Below are positions 11,037 through 22,479 of a stretch of 64,000 nt of DNA, piece after piece (the stretch's first letter is position 1; each line of letters begins with the position of its first letter). A program made the translations under genes and the position numbers. The stretch comes from Sipunculus nudus (Eukaryota > Annelida > Sipuncula > Golfingiida > Sipunculidae). Under the pieces are notes generated by a model, which worked only from the letters and a program-made list of their open reading frames with translations, was not told where the DNA came from and made no database searches. The DNA is taken from assembly GCA_026874595.1 (NCBI GenBank), contig CM049312.1, positions 69,656,929 through 69,720,928 on the forward strand, given 5' to 3'.

Positions 11037-11261
11037 AATGTGTTTGGATTATTTTGGCCCGGGGGGGGGGCTGTTTTCAAGGGATCAAGGGATAAACTTA
11101 GGTTAATAGACAACATATTTCTGAATAGGTCTCTTTAATAGTCGTATCCGAATGGCTGGGGCAGACACACACACACATATTTAAATATATAGATGTATGA
11201 ATAGCCATGCTGATTCATTGTTTTTATAGATAGAAAGGGTATACAAGGAAATGTCGGTTCA

Positions 11262-11321
11262 CTGCCGTCGGGATTCGAACCCATGATCTTCCGATTTCCT
11301 GTGCGGCTGCCTTAACCAGTT

Positions 11322-11323
<2 letters not shown>
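11262..11323 (-). mobile_element. tRNA-like SINE head
   Basis: On the minus strand an A-box-like segment CCAACTGGTTAAGGCAGCC (plus complement near 11305-11323) is followed at normal spacing by a B-box GGGTTCGAATCCC (plus complement about 11270-11282). The 5' edge abuts the (AT)n tract. It is not a functional tRNA gene: no 3' acceptor-arm partner is seen. The body differs from the SINE at 4385, so it is a second SINE family or a tRNA pseudogene. Confidence 0.6.

Positions 11324-11387
<64 letters not shown>
11324..11387. repeat. (AT)n microsatellite, 64 bp
   Basis: It directly abuts the tRNA-like head on its left. Confidence 0.98.
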
Positions 11388-11389
<2 letters not shown>

Positions 11390-11974
11390 ATCAACGTGAG
11401 AAAAAAAACTACTTAAAATGTAGTTAATGGTACGTTTTCATGGATGGAAGTTTCTTCGTCAAGGGGCACAGGGATCCATACTCATTTCACCGTGTTGATA
11501 CTTTATAATGTTCTACAAAACCCAAATGACACACGTAAATAATACTACACTGTATGAAAGGGACACTTTCCAAAGGAACAAGTCTTTATACAATTTTTTC
11601 TATATTGGGTATAATTAAAACACTTATAACGATACTGATAGTTGCATAATTCAAGGCCAGCTCCGTGAGTTGGGGCGGGGAGGGGGGTTGGAGCTAATGA
11701 AGTTGCAACCCTTTAGGATTTTCTGCTAAGCTCCAAATAAAGAAAAATATATCCATTTCAGATATACTATGAATATTTTAAAGTTTCCCTTTGAAATCAT
11801 GCTTTATTCGCCTTATCATGAATAAGTTCTAAACAACTTCCCTTAAAGGGACTTTTCCAATATCGGACGTCTATCTTTTCTAAAGACAATCCCTTAACCT
11901 ATTTTTATATAAAAGTACACCTAACACATTCATCAACGACATCTGGTGGCAAGTGAGACGAACTATAGGTATTT
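11388..11974. other. Non-coding interval, nothing recognised
   Basis: It holds a G-rich run near 11670-11690 and a family-like AAAGGGACTTTTCC start near 11842. No frame with a domain signature was seen. Confidence 0.4.
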
Positions 11975-12170
11975 GCAAATTAAGGGCGTTTTGCAACTAG
12001 TGACCTTGCTGATTCCACACATATGCAACCATCCACCATAATGCTTTCACATGTCAACATTTGCACATATACCACAAAAGAATATTATAAATACATACAC
12101 AAAGCAAGACTATTGAGATAAGAAGCCATGATGTTTTGTCATATAACCATGATGCCACCTCTGAACAGAT
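11975..12170 (+). repeat. Interspersed family B, short copy
   Basis: It shares GGGCGTTTTGCAACTAGTGACC and the following ACATATGCAACC with the copy at 5745, and then diverges. Confidence 0.6.
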
Positions 12171-12780
12171 ACATATATGTGCCACACCACACTGCGCAGA
12201 CTCGGACTCACAAGAGTACGACTCTGCTGTTCAGGGTTTACGGGCGTCACAATCTATACCCCACAATGCACCGCGGCTTTTAAATACACAAGTGCCGTAG
12301 TAAAACAATAAACATGCAGTGAAGAGGGTAATATAGTCCGTTAATGTATGTTGGATCAGCATGTTTTCAAGGCAAATTAGGTAAACACGGGGTACGTGTT
12401 TGTGAGACAGATTTCACGGAATAGGTAATATTTAATAATCATACGCATGTGAAATACATGTATAAACAGAAGACGTTTTCTTGAAATATAACAAATTTTT
12501 ATTTTTAAGTTTGAACAAGCAGTCCCGACCGTCCCACAGTCCTGAACAGGAAGAGTTTCGAGTAGAAAGGACCTCCGGTGAAATGGTGGTGCCACACTTA
12601 GCGGTTAAGAGAGACATCTGGTGGAGATAGTTTAAACAAATCATTTTAAACTGGTCATCTTGTAATCCCTTTCGTTTGTGATAAGAAAAACACATTTTTT
12701 AACACAGATAACTAGTTTTAAGAGAGTTTGTATTATATACCGGTTAAATGTCATGTTAGAGGAGCTTCAGCAGGACAAGC
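12171..12780. other. Non-coding interval, nothing recognised
   Basis: Two overlapping minus-strand frames (12377-12695) have no recognisable domain. Confidence 0.4.
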
Positions 12781-13165
12781 TGAGTTAATTCCGCGCGCTA
12801 TGCGGTATGCGGTATGCGGATCGCGTCATGCGGATCGCGGACGCATGACGCGATGTGCGGAAAACGATATATAATCGCGTGGGGCATTTACCTGACGGGC
12901 GGAAAAAAAAAAAACATTGCGGCGTGGGCTCGATGATGTTAAAATCTACAAGATGGTACTGCATCCGTTGGTCATACATTATGGTAACCAGAGCCCCTGG
13001 GCGCTGTAAACCGCGCGTAGTATGAGATTCCAATTCTCCCCTGAGAATTGCATTTTACCGCGTGCCCCATAATGCATAGCGCGTACCGCATGGCCAGTAA
13101 ACGGTTTACGAGAAAATAACTACAGCGAATAAAATCTTTTTCGCAAACCGCCGACAGCATTATCG
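12781..13165. other. CpG-dense island with a 13-bp-arm perfect hairpin
   Basis: The segment is rich in CG dinucleotides, in contrast to its AT-rich surroundings. It carries tandem TGCGGTATGCGG units (12801-12819) and an exact inverted repeat: ATCGCGTCATGCG at 12820-12832 and its complement at 12842-12854, separated by 9 bases. Further CGCG sites lie at about 13013 and 13060. A minus-strand frame (12785-13033) matches no family. Confidence 0.7.
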
Positions 13166-13182
13166 CTCCAGGGGCGTAGCCA
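13166..13182. repeat. hAT-like terminus motif
   Basis: CCAGGGGCGTAGCCAGG resembles the common invertebrate hAT/MITE terminus CAGGGGCGTAGC. A related CAGGGGCGTCACT sits at about 14124. I could not pair them into one element with confidence. Confidence 0.35.
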
Positions 13183-13402
13183 GGATTTATTAAAGGTGAG
13201 TGCCGTTAAATGGAGGCGGGAGGGGCGGGGGGGGGGGGATTGCTGAAGGAATACCTGTTAGGCAAAAGTATATACACATATATAACTAGAATACGGGTAG
13301 TCGACAAGCGACTACGTGTATCCGCCAAAATCAGAGTGGAACGGGTGAAACGAGGCACTGATTGAGTGGCAAGGGGAAATAGAGTGAGGGGTATTGCATA
13401 TT

Positions 13403-13920
13403 AGTATGGATGTCTGCAGCCGAAATGTGTATGTAGGTTGCGCCACATACCACAAAAATCAGAAAGCTGTCCAAGTTGTATACATATGCAAAATTGTAGG
13501 AAGATAAGTCAAACCACTACATGTATATGAGTGATTTTATCCCACAGCAGAGAAACAGAAGGACTTGTGCAAAAATGGTGGCAGGTGGTCCCTCCAGTTT
13601 TGTGTATGATAAAGAGCTATGTGAGATCTATTCACATGCAAAATTTTGGCCCATTCGGTCAAACGGTTCACGAGATATGAGCTTGGATGTCTGCAGCGTA
13701 CACTAGAATGTAGGTGGCGACACCTGTCATAAAATCAAGAAAGCTGTCCAGGATGTATAAACCTGCATAATTTTAGGCAGATACGTCAAACCACTGCCGA
13801 GATATGAGTGATTTTGTCCCACGGCAGACAAACAGACGGAAGCTGTGCAAAAATGGTTGTAAGTGGCGCCACCAGTTTTGCGTATGATAAAGAGCTATGT
13901 GAGATCTATACACATGCGGC
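13403..13920 (+). repeat. Tandem duplication, about 276-bp unit, two copies
   Basis: GGATGTCTGCAGC recurs at about 13408 and 13684. Each is followed in the same order by a CATAAAA/CACAAAA-TCA-GAAAGCTGTCCA segment, a GATATGAGTGATTTT-type segment with a CAGACAAACAGACGG-like run, and AAAGAGCTATGTGAGATCTA. Similarity is moderate, so the duplication is old. Confidence 0.8.
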
Positions 13921-14149
13921 GGAACCCAGTCAAAAACATAGTATCCGCAAAAACATGAAATAATTAGTGGAACAGAAATATGAACAAACTTTTCTCACGT
14001 TCTTGAATTCACTTACTTTAACATGGTCATATTGTACCTATATATACCGCATTTACTAATAGCTTTAAGATAAACAAACTCGTCCATCCTTAACAGAAGC
14101 GTTATAAGAAATTAACAGGCAGGGGCGTCACTTTAGGGGGATGGGGGGT

Positions 14150-14390
14150 GGGAGGGGGTATATCCCCCCTCCAACTTTTTGACAGGGGTAGGGGCGGGGT
14201 GGTCAATGTTATTTTTATATTGCAAATGAAGTATATTTATAATTAGAATTATAGATTTTGGTTGAATCTGTGGGTTTACTTTAAAATATTATATCTAAAC
14301 CTGGTTTAGAGTTAACTTATTTTTGAAACTTTGAGTTTATTTTCTAAAACTTGATTGTAGTATATTTGAAATGTGATTAAGTATATATAT
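14150..14390 (+). repeat. Interspersed family E, copy 1
   Basis: It starts with a G-rich then C-rich segment, followed by TTTTTGACAGGGG, GGTCAATGTTA, TATTGCAAATGAA, TTAGAATTA and GTATATTTGAAATG. The same ordered motifs occur at 45970-46235. There is no coding capacity. Confidence 0.7.
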
Positions 14391-14522
14391 ATTGTTAACT
14401 AAATAACAACAGATCATGTAATCGTGACGAGCACAAATTTTGTTACGGAGATTTAAAAAAAATCCGCAACACTAGGCAGCGTTAAATGTCTAGGGGAACG
14501 AATAAAGAAGTCAGTGTTTTTT

Positions 14523-15140
14523 TGTTAACAAATAATAATAATTTATTCTTAGAACAATCCTAGCATAACAATACACTAAATCAATACAATTACACAGTAT
14601 AACAATAATAACAATGTACATCACCAGAGTGTCCGGATCCTATCGGCCTTGATTTCTGGATACCACCACTGTCACATCTCAACAAGAGTCCTTTGACACA
14701 AATAATCCAGATGAACAGTTCATGTTAATCTTCTCAGAGAATAGTCCGCTTTAATCTCGAAAACAATTTGTTGTTATCCAAAAGTGAAGTTCTGGTAATA
14801 ATCCCAAAGGCAAGCTGAAGACGTTCTGTATAGAATCCGAATAAAGTCTGTATAAAGTCCGTAGAAGATCTGTAAGTTCTGCAATTATCGGAAAGGTCCC
14901 AAAACTGACGAGAGTCACACTCTTACATGACGCTGGTATTTTTCTCTCTGCCGGATCTAAACACAGCCCCTATTTATAGCTTTTTCTATGTGTCATACAG
15001 ACGCAAAATTTATATATATATATAATATATATATATTTTTATTTATTTATTTATTACACAAGTGTGTTTTTGTGCTTGCGCGCGAAACACCCCCCCTCAG
15101 GAAGGGCAAATTGACGCCATTGTTAACAGGAATTATAACA
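14523..15140 (-). mobile_element. Possible solo LTR
   Basis: Read on the minus strand it starts TGTTATAATTCC at 15140, carries a TATA box in CTATAAATAGGGG (about 14970-14982) and an AATAAA in GAATAAATTATTA (about 14540-14552), and ends ...TTAACA at 14523. TG...CA ends plus promoter and poly(A) motifs in the right order suggest an LTR of about 618 bp. I found no matching target-site duplication and no partner LTR or internal coding region, so this stays tentative. Confidence 0.35.
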
Positions 15141-15249
15141 GTTCATTTATATGTAATCAGAATAAGCTAAAAAAAAACAATTCTACAAGGAGGTAGTGAA
15201 AAGGTGGTTTTAAAGATATCCTGTATTCGGCCCTGATATTTCATGACAT

Positions 15250-15675
15250 GGTGGAATGCAACTATCCGCATGTAAACCGGCTTCTGTTGCTGAAGAGTAG
15301 AACACAAGACTCAAAGCGAAGTTCGAATCTCAGCCGAGGCGGTGAGATTTTTCACGGTCGGCCCCCACCAAGTGTTCTGCAGGCTTTATGGGAAGGCCGT
15401 GCCCAACGGCCGTGTTTCATTCACAAACGAGTGCGCCTTTCGAGGGTTCATTGGTTGTTAATGACTTAGCAGTGGGGATTATTGAACACCGAGGGCCCGC
15501 AGGTGCAGTAGTCACCGGGCCTGGTCAACACCAGGATATAAAAATGAGAGGAAGCGTGTGATACTGCCCGGTCACGTAGTCCGAAAGCGGAATGTAATTC
15601 TGCAGATTAACATATACTTAGTTAAGCTAGCATTTAAAAAATGGAGGCGGTTACCTCCGACAAAACAAAACAAAA
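15250..15675 (+). mobile_element. tRNA-derived SINE, copy 2
   Basis: This is the same family as 4385-4775 but in plus orientation. A B-box GTTCGAATCTC lies at 15321-15331, the shared body motifs appear in order (CTGCAGGC, GGCCGTGCCCAACG, CACCGGGCCTGGTCAACACC, GAGAGGAAGCGTG, CTTAGTTAAGCTAGCAT), then the closing hairpin GGAGG...CCTCC and an A-rich tail of AAAACAAAACAAAAA. The 5' end is uncertain by about 20 bp. Its tRNA-like A-box is more degenerate than in copy 1. Confidence 0.85.
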
Positions 15676-16353
15676 ATCTATCCGCATATCCTGCCGTTTT
15701 GTTGTTCATTGGTAAAATTTTACCAAGCTAATGTATTTAAATAAAAAAATAGGTATTAGTATTAGTATTATATGTTTATTAAAAATATATATATTATCAT
15801 ACATGAACGCCCATTCACCATAGTATTTTTTAGGGGCATCATAAATATGCACATATAATAAAATAGCATACAGTATATAAATACACAATGAGCTGTAATA
15901 GCGACTATAATGTATATTCTAAGACATAAAAGAAGATTTAAGTGAATCATAAGATAATATATGAAAAGTACAAAAAAAAAGATAATATGAGAAACGTCCA
16001 AGGGTTAAAAACATCACATTAATATCTTTAAGCAATTATATACATGTTTATAAAAAAATGGAAAATATATAAAGTCCCAAAGAGAAAATGGTTAACCATC
16101 TCTTAAGTAACAGGAAGTGACGTGTGAGTTCGGATATCAGCCGGCAACCGGTTCAAACGGAAATGTTTCGACTAGTCAATTGAAGCTGTGTTTATAATGT
16201 TCTGACGATGGTCTGAGTAAAGTAAGTTATTCATAAATGTTTTTCTTGTATGTTATATATAGGTCGCTGTTGAATATAAAAAAAAATAAATAACATTACT
16301 GCTAAGTTCTGCCGGGGCCTTTCAGGTCATTCGCGTATTTTACAGAGATATAT
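15676..16353. other. AT-rich non-coding interval
   Basis: Minus-strand frames here (15706-16001) are hydrophobic AT-composition artefacts. Nothing else was recognised. Confidence 0.45.
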
Positions 16354-16540
16354 ACAGTGAAACCTCCGTAATGTGGGCATTCTTGCGACTGGGCCAAACT
16401 GCCCACTTTACAGAGATGACCACGATATGGGGGTCTTAATCGTAACATGAATAATAAGAATGAGAAAAATGGACGCTGTCAAAAAGTGCCCACTTTATAG
16501 AGGCGCTCACTTTATGGAGGGGGCCACTAGGAGAAGTTCC

Positions 16541-16542
<2 letters not shown>
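16354..16542. mobile_element. TA-flanked MITE (mariner-like ends)
   Basis: The left end TACAGTGAAACCTCC and the right end ...GAGAAGTTCCATTATA form an imperfect inverted repeat. The interior has repeated CCCACTTTA(C/T)AGAG motifs at 16406 and 16489, and a shorter cACTTTATGGAGG near 16507, also found at about 52999-53030. The TA at the right end continues directly into a 69-bp (AT)n tract. Confidence 0.55.

Positions 16543-16611
<69 letters not shown>
16543..16611. repeat. (AT)n microsatellite, 69 bp
   Basis: It begins at the right terminus of the preceding MITE, as if the TA target site had expanded. Confidence 0.98.
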
Positions 16612-16614
<3 letters not shown>

Positions 16615-17818
16615 GAACGGACAGAAACTAAGCAGTAATGTATATTATTTGTTATATACACTGATAAATTATTATTAATTCACAGGAATTAGAGAAGCCC
16701 TGCAGTGATTTATTTAAATCATGATTACCACCTACATTCAATTACATGTGACAGCACGGGGTCCTAAAACATTAACAAAAGAAATACTCAACAGGATATG
16801 ACACATGTGACACATAATTTCTCATGAAAAAGTTTGCCTGCTTTAGTTGGGCATGATGCTGATATCAGCCTGCCCACACCCGTACAATTAACTCGGAATT
16901 TCCGAGGAAGTTTCCAACGAGTGCTGCACGTACACAACCTATGATTTAGCCTCCTTTAACGGAATAAAGTGCATAATGTGTCTTCATCAAGGAGGTTTTG
17001 TTTGCTCCCGTGTCTGTCATCTTTTTTCTTTTTTTTGCAAGTTGGAAGAAGGTCTACAACATATTGAGTTAATTTTGGTAAAGGGTCAAATTCATGGAGT
17101 GAGCAATCCAATGGCGGATATAAAGGCTATACTAAAATGCAATGCTAGTTAGTCCCATGCCGAAGGAAGGAGGAATACCAATTATAGTGGTCCGTGTCTG
17201 TCCGTGCGACCTTTCGTCCTTCCGTCCCGCCCATTCTTTTACCACATTTTTCTTAGACCTTTGCTGCTTTCTTGGCCAAATTTTACAGACTTTCTCAGCA
17301 CATGACCGACTTGTGATTATGAGCTGCGGGTGGCGCCACTTCTTTTTAACGAGTTTCTGCCCTCCAAAATGGACTTTTTCACTTTCTTTCGGATAAGTCA
17401 GTAAATAAGAACATTTAAGCATTCAAATAATATGCAAGGATTCTTTGAAGCTTGAGTAATACAATTAATACTTTATTGAATAGAATTATTTTCAGACTGA
17501 TGTTTCCAACGGTGTTCGAATTTGGCTGATCTGATCGCACATGTTTCCATATATGGCTCAAAATCATATATCTTTGATGTCATGAACCGCTTCACCACTC
17601 AATACCACATGTTTAGGCATATTGATCATATGACTGGCATGTGTTTAAACCTGCAGGTGATGCCACCTCTGTTGAACGATTTTCTGCATAAAAAGTTACA
17701 GCCATATTTCTTTACCACAACCATGACAGGTGTAAAATTACATCCTTCATTGCCACCAATTAAAAAATGGATATGAATTCATGCATTTCCATTTTTTATT
17801 CAGTTTGTATTTTGCACT
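16612..17818. other. Non-coding interval before the LINE 3' end
   Basis: It contains a CGTCCTTCCGTCCC-type run near 17212-17225, of the kind found at ends of other repeats here. No domain-bearing frame was seen; opposed frames at 17132-17422 have no recognisable family. Confidence 0.45.
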
Positions 17819-20800
17819 TTTTTATTATTATTATTATACAAAAAAAGTATACGACATACACACATACATAAAAACATACAAATACATATTGAACCTTCAC
17901 AATAATACAATCATTTTCAGCATCCTTTTAAACTAAGTTTACCTTTTTGATAAAATTGAACAAATATTTAGTTACTCTTCGAGTATACACAGTATTGGTG
18001 CCCACTTTATATGATGTTGGTTTAACTTATCATTTTTTATTGCAATTTCTTTTTCAATATTCAGTGTGGCTTTAATAAAATATTGAACCCCCCCCCCCCC
18101 TTTCGTTGGCTTTTCATTACCACATCTAGTAATATATAAATACCTCTTTACCATCAATGTTAAAAAGTTCATCCAGTTATCATCATCGCACCCTAAAATA
18201 ACATTCTCCACAGACCATCTGATGTCGAACTGACTGAACCATGTGTCTTTAACTCCAACAATATATCCCTCCACAAAAGTTTCGTGAAATCACATTTCCA
18301 GAAAAAATGTAATAATGTTTCTTCACAAGATTTGCAGAAGGAACACTTATTATAATCTATTTTCTTAATCCTGAACAAGAAAGGGTTCAGTGTCACTCTG
18401 CGGTGCAGGATCCTAAACTGAAAATATTGCAGTTTACTAGATATTGTTGATGAATATAAATTTTCAAATCCTTTTAATATCTTATTTTCTACTTTACCAA
18501 TAAATTATATGTTCCATTTTAAAATCGTATTGTATGGTTTTTCTGAAGTTTTCTTTAATATATCTGCATACACTTGTTTTGTGCCATCTTTGTTGGTTAT
18601 AAGTTTATCTACTAAACTAATACTTGGCGATAATGCTGTGAGCCTATCGTGACTTTTTATAATACTTTCCCATGTTTCTGGAATTGCCCTTAATAGTCCA
18701 TGGTAGCTAAGGAAATCAATATGTACATTATACTTATCACAAAACTCTTGATAACTTATTCAAACTGAATCTGACTGTGAAGTACTGACTATATCTTTAA
18801 TATGTTTCACTCCAGCATCAAATAGTTTCCTATAGAAAACTACTCTGTTATTTATCCTGATATGAGAATTAAACCACAACCCTTGCCGTATTATATCATC
18901 ATACACAACGGGAACATGATAACTGTATATACACCAGGCAGATAACACATCATCCCAAAACATATATAGTTCCTACATATTTCTTTTCTGTCCTGATCTG
19001 CAAGGTTACACTTAAATGAATGTTCATCCATTTGAAAATTATGTAAAACAACCTTTCTCCATGAGTTATCTGATTCTTTACATAGTATCCTTTTTATCCA
19101 AGCAATTTTAAGTGATGCATCTTGAGAATATAAATGATTCATACTCAGGCCACCTTCTTCTTTTGGTGCAATTAAGATATTTCTTTTTATTAACTCTCTA
19201 CCTTTACCCCATATAAATTCATACATCATTTTATCAACTTGTGCAAAATTATGTTTCGGTGGGCTTGGTAGTACAGATAGTAAATAAATAAATTGTGACA
19301 TTATGAATGATTTAATAATAGTAATCTTCCCCTTTGGAGTAAACTTTCTCTCTGTCCAGACTGATATTATGCTTTTTATTTTATTTATTTTTGGGATATA
19401 GTTCAAATTTATTACATTTTGTAATGACGATGTTATTATGACTTCCAGTATATTCACCTGTTGACCCAGGAAAGCCCCAATTTTCTAACTTCATCCTTTT
19501 CAGTGTATTTTACTGTACTCATTGGCATAACATGTGTTTTTTCTAAATTAATTTTTAGTCCTGATATATGACTAAATTCATGAAATAACTTAATAACATT
19601 ACTAATACTGTTAATATCTTTAAGAAATAGAATCGTATCATCCGCATACTGAGCTATTTTAAATAAACTGTTTTGATAATCTATACCTTTAATATTACTT
19701 TCTGCTCTAATTACACTGGCTAGTAATTCTATACTTAACACAAATAATAAAGGTGACAGTGGACAACCCTGTCTTACTCCTCTAGAGACCTTAAAGAAAC
19801 CGGAGTTGTATCTGTTATTCATAATACAACTACTGATATCATTATACATTGTCTTTATCATCGATATTGTCACTTCATCAAAGTTCATATTTTCTAAGGA
19901 TTTATATATATAGTCCCATTCTAAAAAATCAAAAGCCTTTTCATAATCGACTGTCAGTAGGAAAGCTTTTTGCTTCATGTTACTTATATTATTTATCAAT
20001 GTAATGACCTTATTAATATTCTCACCTATGCAGCGTCCACTAATAAAATCGGTTTGGTCATCATTGATTAGTTCAGGAATTACAGCTTTTATTCTATTTG
20101 ATATGCACTTTGAAATAATCTTATAATCGCAATTTAGTAAAGAGAGAGGTCTCCAGTTTTTCAAATATTGAAGATCTTTTCCTTTTTTTGGTAATAAAAT
20201 GATTATACCTTGTCTTTGTGTTATTGGTAATAAGCCTGCCTCAAAAGAGTAATGTACAGAATCCATGAAATAAGGTTTTATGTCCTGCCAAAATATTTTA
20301 TGATATTCTATTTGAAGTCCATCACTTTCTGGTTATTTTCCATTTTTAAAAGATCTCATACTTTGAAATAATTCTGCTTCAGTTAGCTTTCCACTCCCTT
20401 TGCATTTTTAATTTTTCTGACCTGCATATTGTGTTTATGTATAAATGTATTATTTTTTTGTGGCCTATATGAAGGTTCAGATGTAAAAATTTTTTCAAAA
20501 TAGTGTCTCTCTGCTTTTAATATCTCATTTGGATCTTAAATTATATTTCCATCATTATTCAATTTACTTATAAGTTTCTTATTATAGTTTCGTTTTTCCA
20601 TGTTCAGAAAGTATTTTGTAGATTTTTCTCCTTCTTCATACCATCTTATTTTGCTCCGAACAATCGCTCCTTTTGTTTTAATATCTAGATATTTATTTAA
20701 TTTTTCTTCAGCTTCTTTAACCTGCAGACAAAGCAATGCATTTGGGTAATTAGGGTGATTTTCAATTTTATTTATTTCCTGTTCTAGAAGGACTATTTCT

Positions 20801-21719
20801 GATTTTCTTTTCTTTTTTTCATTAATACCATGACTGATACACGTTCTTCGTATTGACATTTTGATTGTATCCCAAAGCAAGTTAGGATTAGCTTCCTTAT
20901 TTTCTTCTGTTGTTTCCTTGATACATTTTTTTATATTTTCAACAAAGTCTTTATCTCTTAATAATGACAGATTTAACTTCCAAAATCCTGGGCCACGTTT
21001 GTTATGAAAAATTTTAATGCAAAGATCTATTGCTGAATGGTCAGTTTTGTAACCATGTATTATTTTAGCACTTCTGGTGTAATTTGTCAATATTCTGGAA
21101 ATGAGAAAAAAAATCTATTCTGCTGGCTGTATACTTGGGATTCAATCGGGACCAGGTAAATTCTCTTTTAATTGGATTTAAATAACGCCAGGGATCTATC
21201 AGATCCAATTCCTCCATCTACTCATGTAGAGTGGAGATAACTCGACTATAGCCAGTATATGTAATTGAAGTTTGGTCTAGTTTAGTATTAATGACAGTGT
21301 TCCAATCGCCTCCAATAATATCAGTTTCATTGTCAGTTGTTTCCAGTTTATGGAATAAATTCATGTAAAATTCAGGGTTAGGTCTGTTTGGGGCATAGAC
21401 ATTGCATAAGTTTAAACGTAAATTACCAATAGTTATGTCCAACACGGTGGTTCTCCCATCCTTATCCATGTAAATATTATGTATATCATGATATAATTTA
21501 TTTTTTATTAATATAGCAACACCGCGAGCATTCATTTCTCCATGATTTAAAATCATCAAATGTCCCCATTCAGCTTTCCACTGTGTTGGAGGAACTATGA
21601 GTTTCTTGTAAAAGTATTATGTTATGTTGTTTCTTCTGTAGCCAATAAAATAACTGTCTTCGTTTCATGTAATTCTGCAGCCCCTTAACATTAAGTGAAA
21701 GTATTTTTACATCCTCCAT
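17819..21719 (-). mobile_element. Degenerate APE-type non-LTR retrotransposon (L1/Tx1-like), ORF2
   Basis: On the minus strand ORF2 begins at ATG 21719 with an apurinic-endonuclease-like start (LSLNVKGLQ...LLQETH). It continues through YAPNRPNPEFYMNLFHKL, GGDWNTVIN and TDHSAI, so the endonuclease motifs are in order. Reverse transcriptase follows (19454-20266: NWRPLSLLNCDYKIISKCIS, DQTDFISGRCI, SRGVRQGCPLSPLLFVLSIE, YADDT), then a connector (RKFTPKGK...FIWGKGREL) and a C-terminal zinc-knuckle-like region with paired cysteines (NKCSFCKSCEETLLHFFWKC, 18193-18396). The 3' end has an (ATA)n tail at 17819-17840. Frames are broken by a frameshift near 21597, a TAG at about 21215, and many breaks after 19454 and in 20267-20535, so this copy cannot encode an active protein. 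No ORF1 was recognised upstream, so the copy may be truncated near the ORF2 start. Confidence 0.9.
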
Positions 21720-21844
21720 CTAAATCTGTTCGTTAACAATTCCAATTTGCCAAAAATAACCACCAAAAATCTCCACATAATATACTACACCAACAACACA
21801 TCTCTCGTTATTTAACTTTAAGTTGAATATCTTAATCACTGCTG

Positions 21845-22332
21845 GTGAGACTTGGTGAATGTGGGGATGTTTCCGATGACCTGTACCTTCAGTTGGAGGA
21901 GTTCCTCTGTCTAATGTACAGCCCACGATCAAAGATACCCAGTGTGGATAAATTCCGCTGCAAGTTGATTTTGGACAAATGTGGTGGTAGTGACCGGAAA
22001 CTTGACCCCAAGAGGAATGTGGACTAAGCAACGGTGCCACCTCCAAGGGTTTGCCTTCGAGAACACATCAAACGTGTTAATTATCAAGTCACAATCTGGA
22101 AAAGGGCACACATTCCAAATCCTGTTATCCCTCTTCCTACAGATGACAATGGGTGGACGCTAATTTAAGATAAAATGGAACCGAAATGGTGTTAAGGAGA
22201 TGTTCTTCCTCCTCAGATGGCAGACATTCTGGAAACACCCGATGAAGACCAGTCATCCATCGAATCAGACAGTGATGATAGCATAGGGATTGCATATGAA
22301 AGAGATATGGACAGCGAGAGGGACAGTGAATA
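21845..22332 (+). pseudogene. C-terminal remnant of a multicopy invertebrate gene family
   Basis: The frame begins DDLYLQLEEFLCLMYSPRSK (within 21866-21930). It shifts near 22020 and continues LREHIKRVNYQVTIWKRAHI...PTDDNGWT (about 22056-22160), then LPPQMADILETPDEDQSSIE and an acidic serine/aspartate tail ending at a TGA/TAA near 22332. Two stops and at least one frameshift interrupt it. I recall a similar pattern (a DD-L-L-EEF-C-MY stretch, then HIKRVNYQ, then NGW and an acidic tail) in uncharacterised multicopy proteins of marine invertebrates that are often linked with mobile DNA. The biochemical role is unknown. It lies head-to-head with the LINE, whose 5' end is about 125 bp away. Confidence 0.5.
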
Positions 22333-22342
22333 AAACTGAGAA

Positions 22343-22370
22343 CTAGGGACCCATGGGTCTCGACGCTCAG
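22343..22370 (+). repeat. Recurrent palindromic motif AGGGACCCATGGGTC
   Basis: The block AGGGACCCATGGGTCTC followed by GCTCAGCTG recurs at 42012-42040 and, as GGGACCCATGGGTCACGGCGC then CTCAGGTG, at 57288-57313. GACCCATGGGTC is a perfect palindrome. All three copies are on the same strand and mark the end or start of some repeat unit that I could not define. Confidence 0.6.
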
Positions 22371-22479
22371 CTGCATTTGTCTACAAGGATATATGTTTAT
22401 GAGGTTTTCCAAAATATTGGTCATGTGATCACGTTGAAGCCAACCTGTCTACCCAAACTGGATTTATCTTCCATGAACT

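Noticed and set aside
11262-11323. Functional tRNA gene
   Set aside because: A- and B-box-like segments are present but I could not fold an acceptor stem or a matching 3' half, so it is treated as a SINE head.
13166-14140. One hAT element bounded by CAGGGGCG motifs
   Set aside because: The two motifs are in the same orientation and not inverted, and the interval contains a tandem repeat with no transposase, so they cannot be its two ends.
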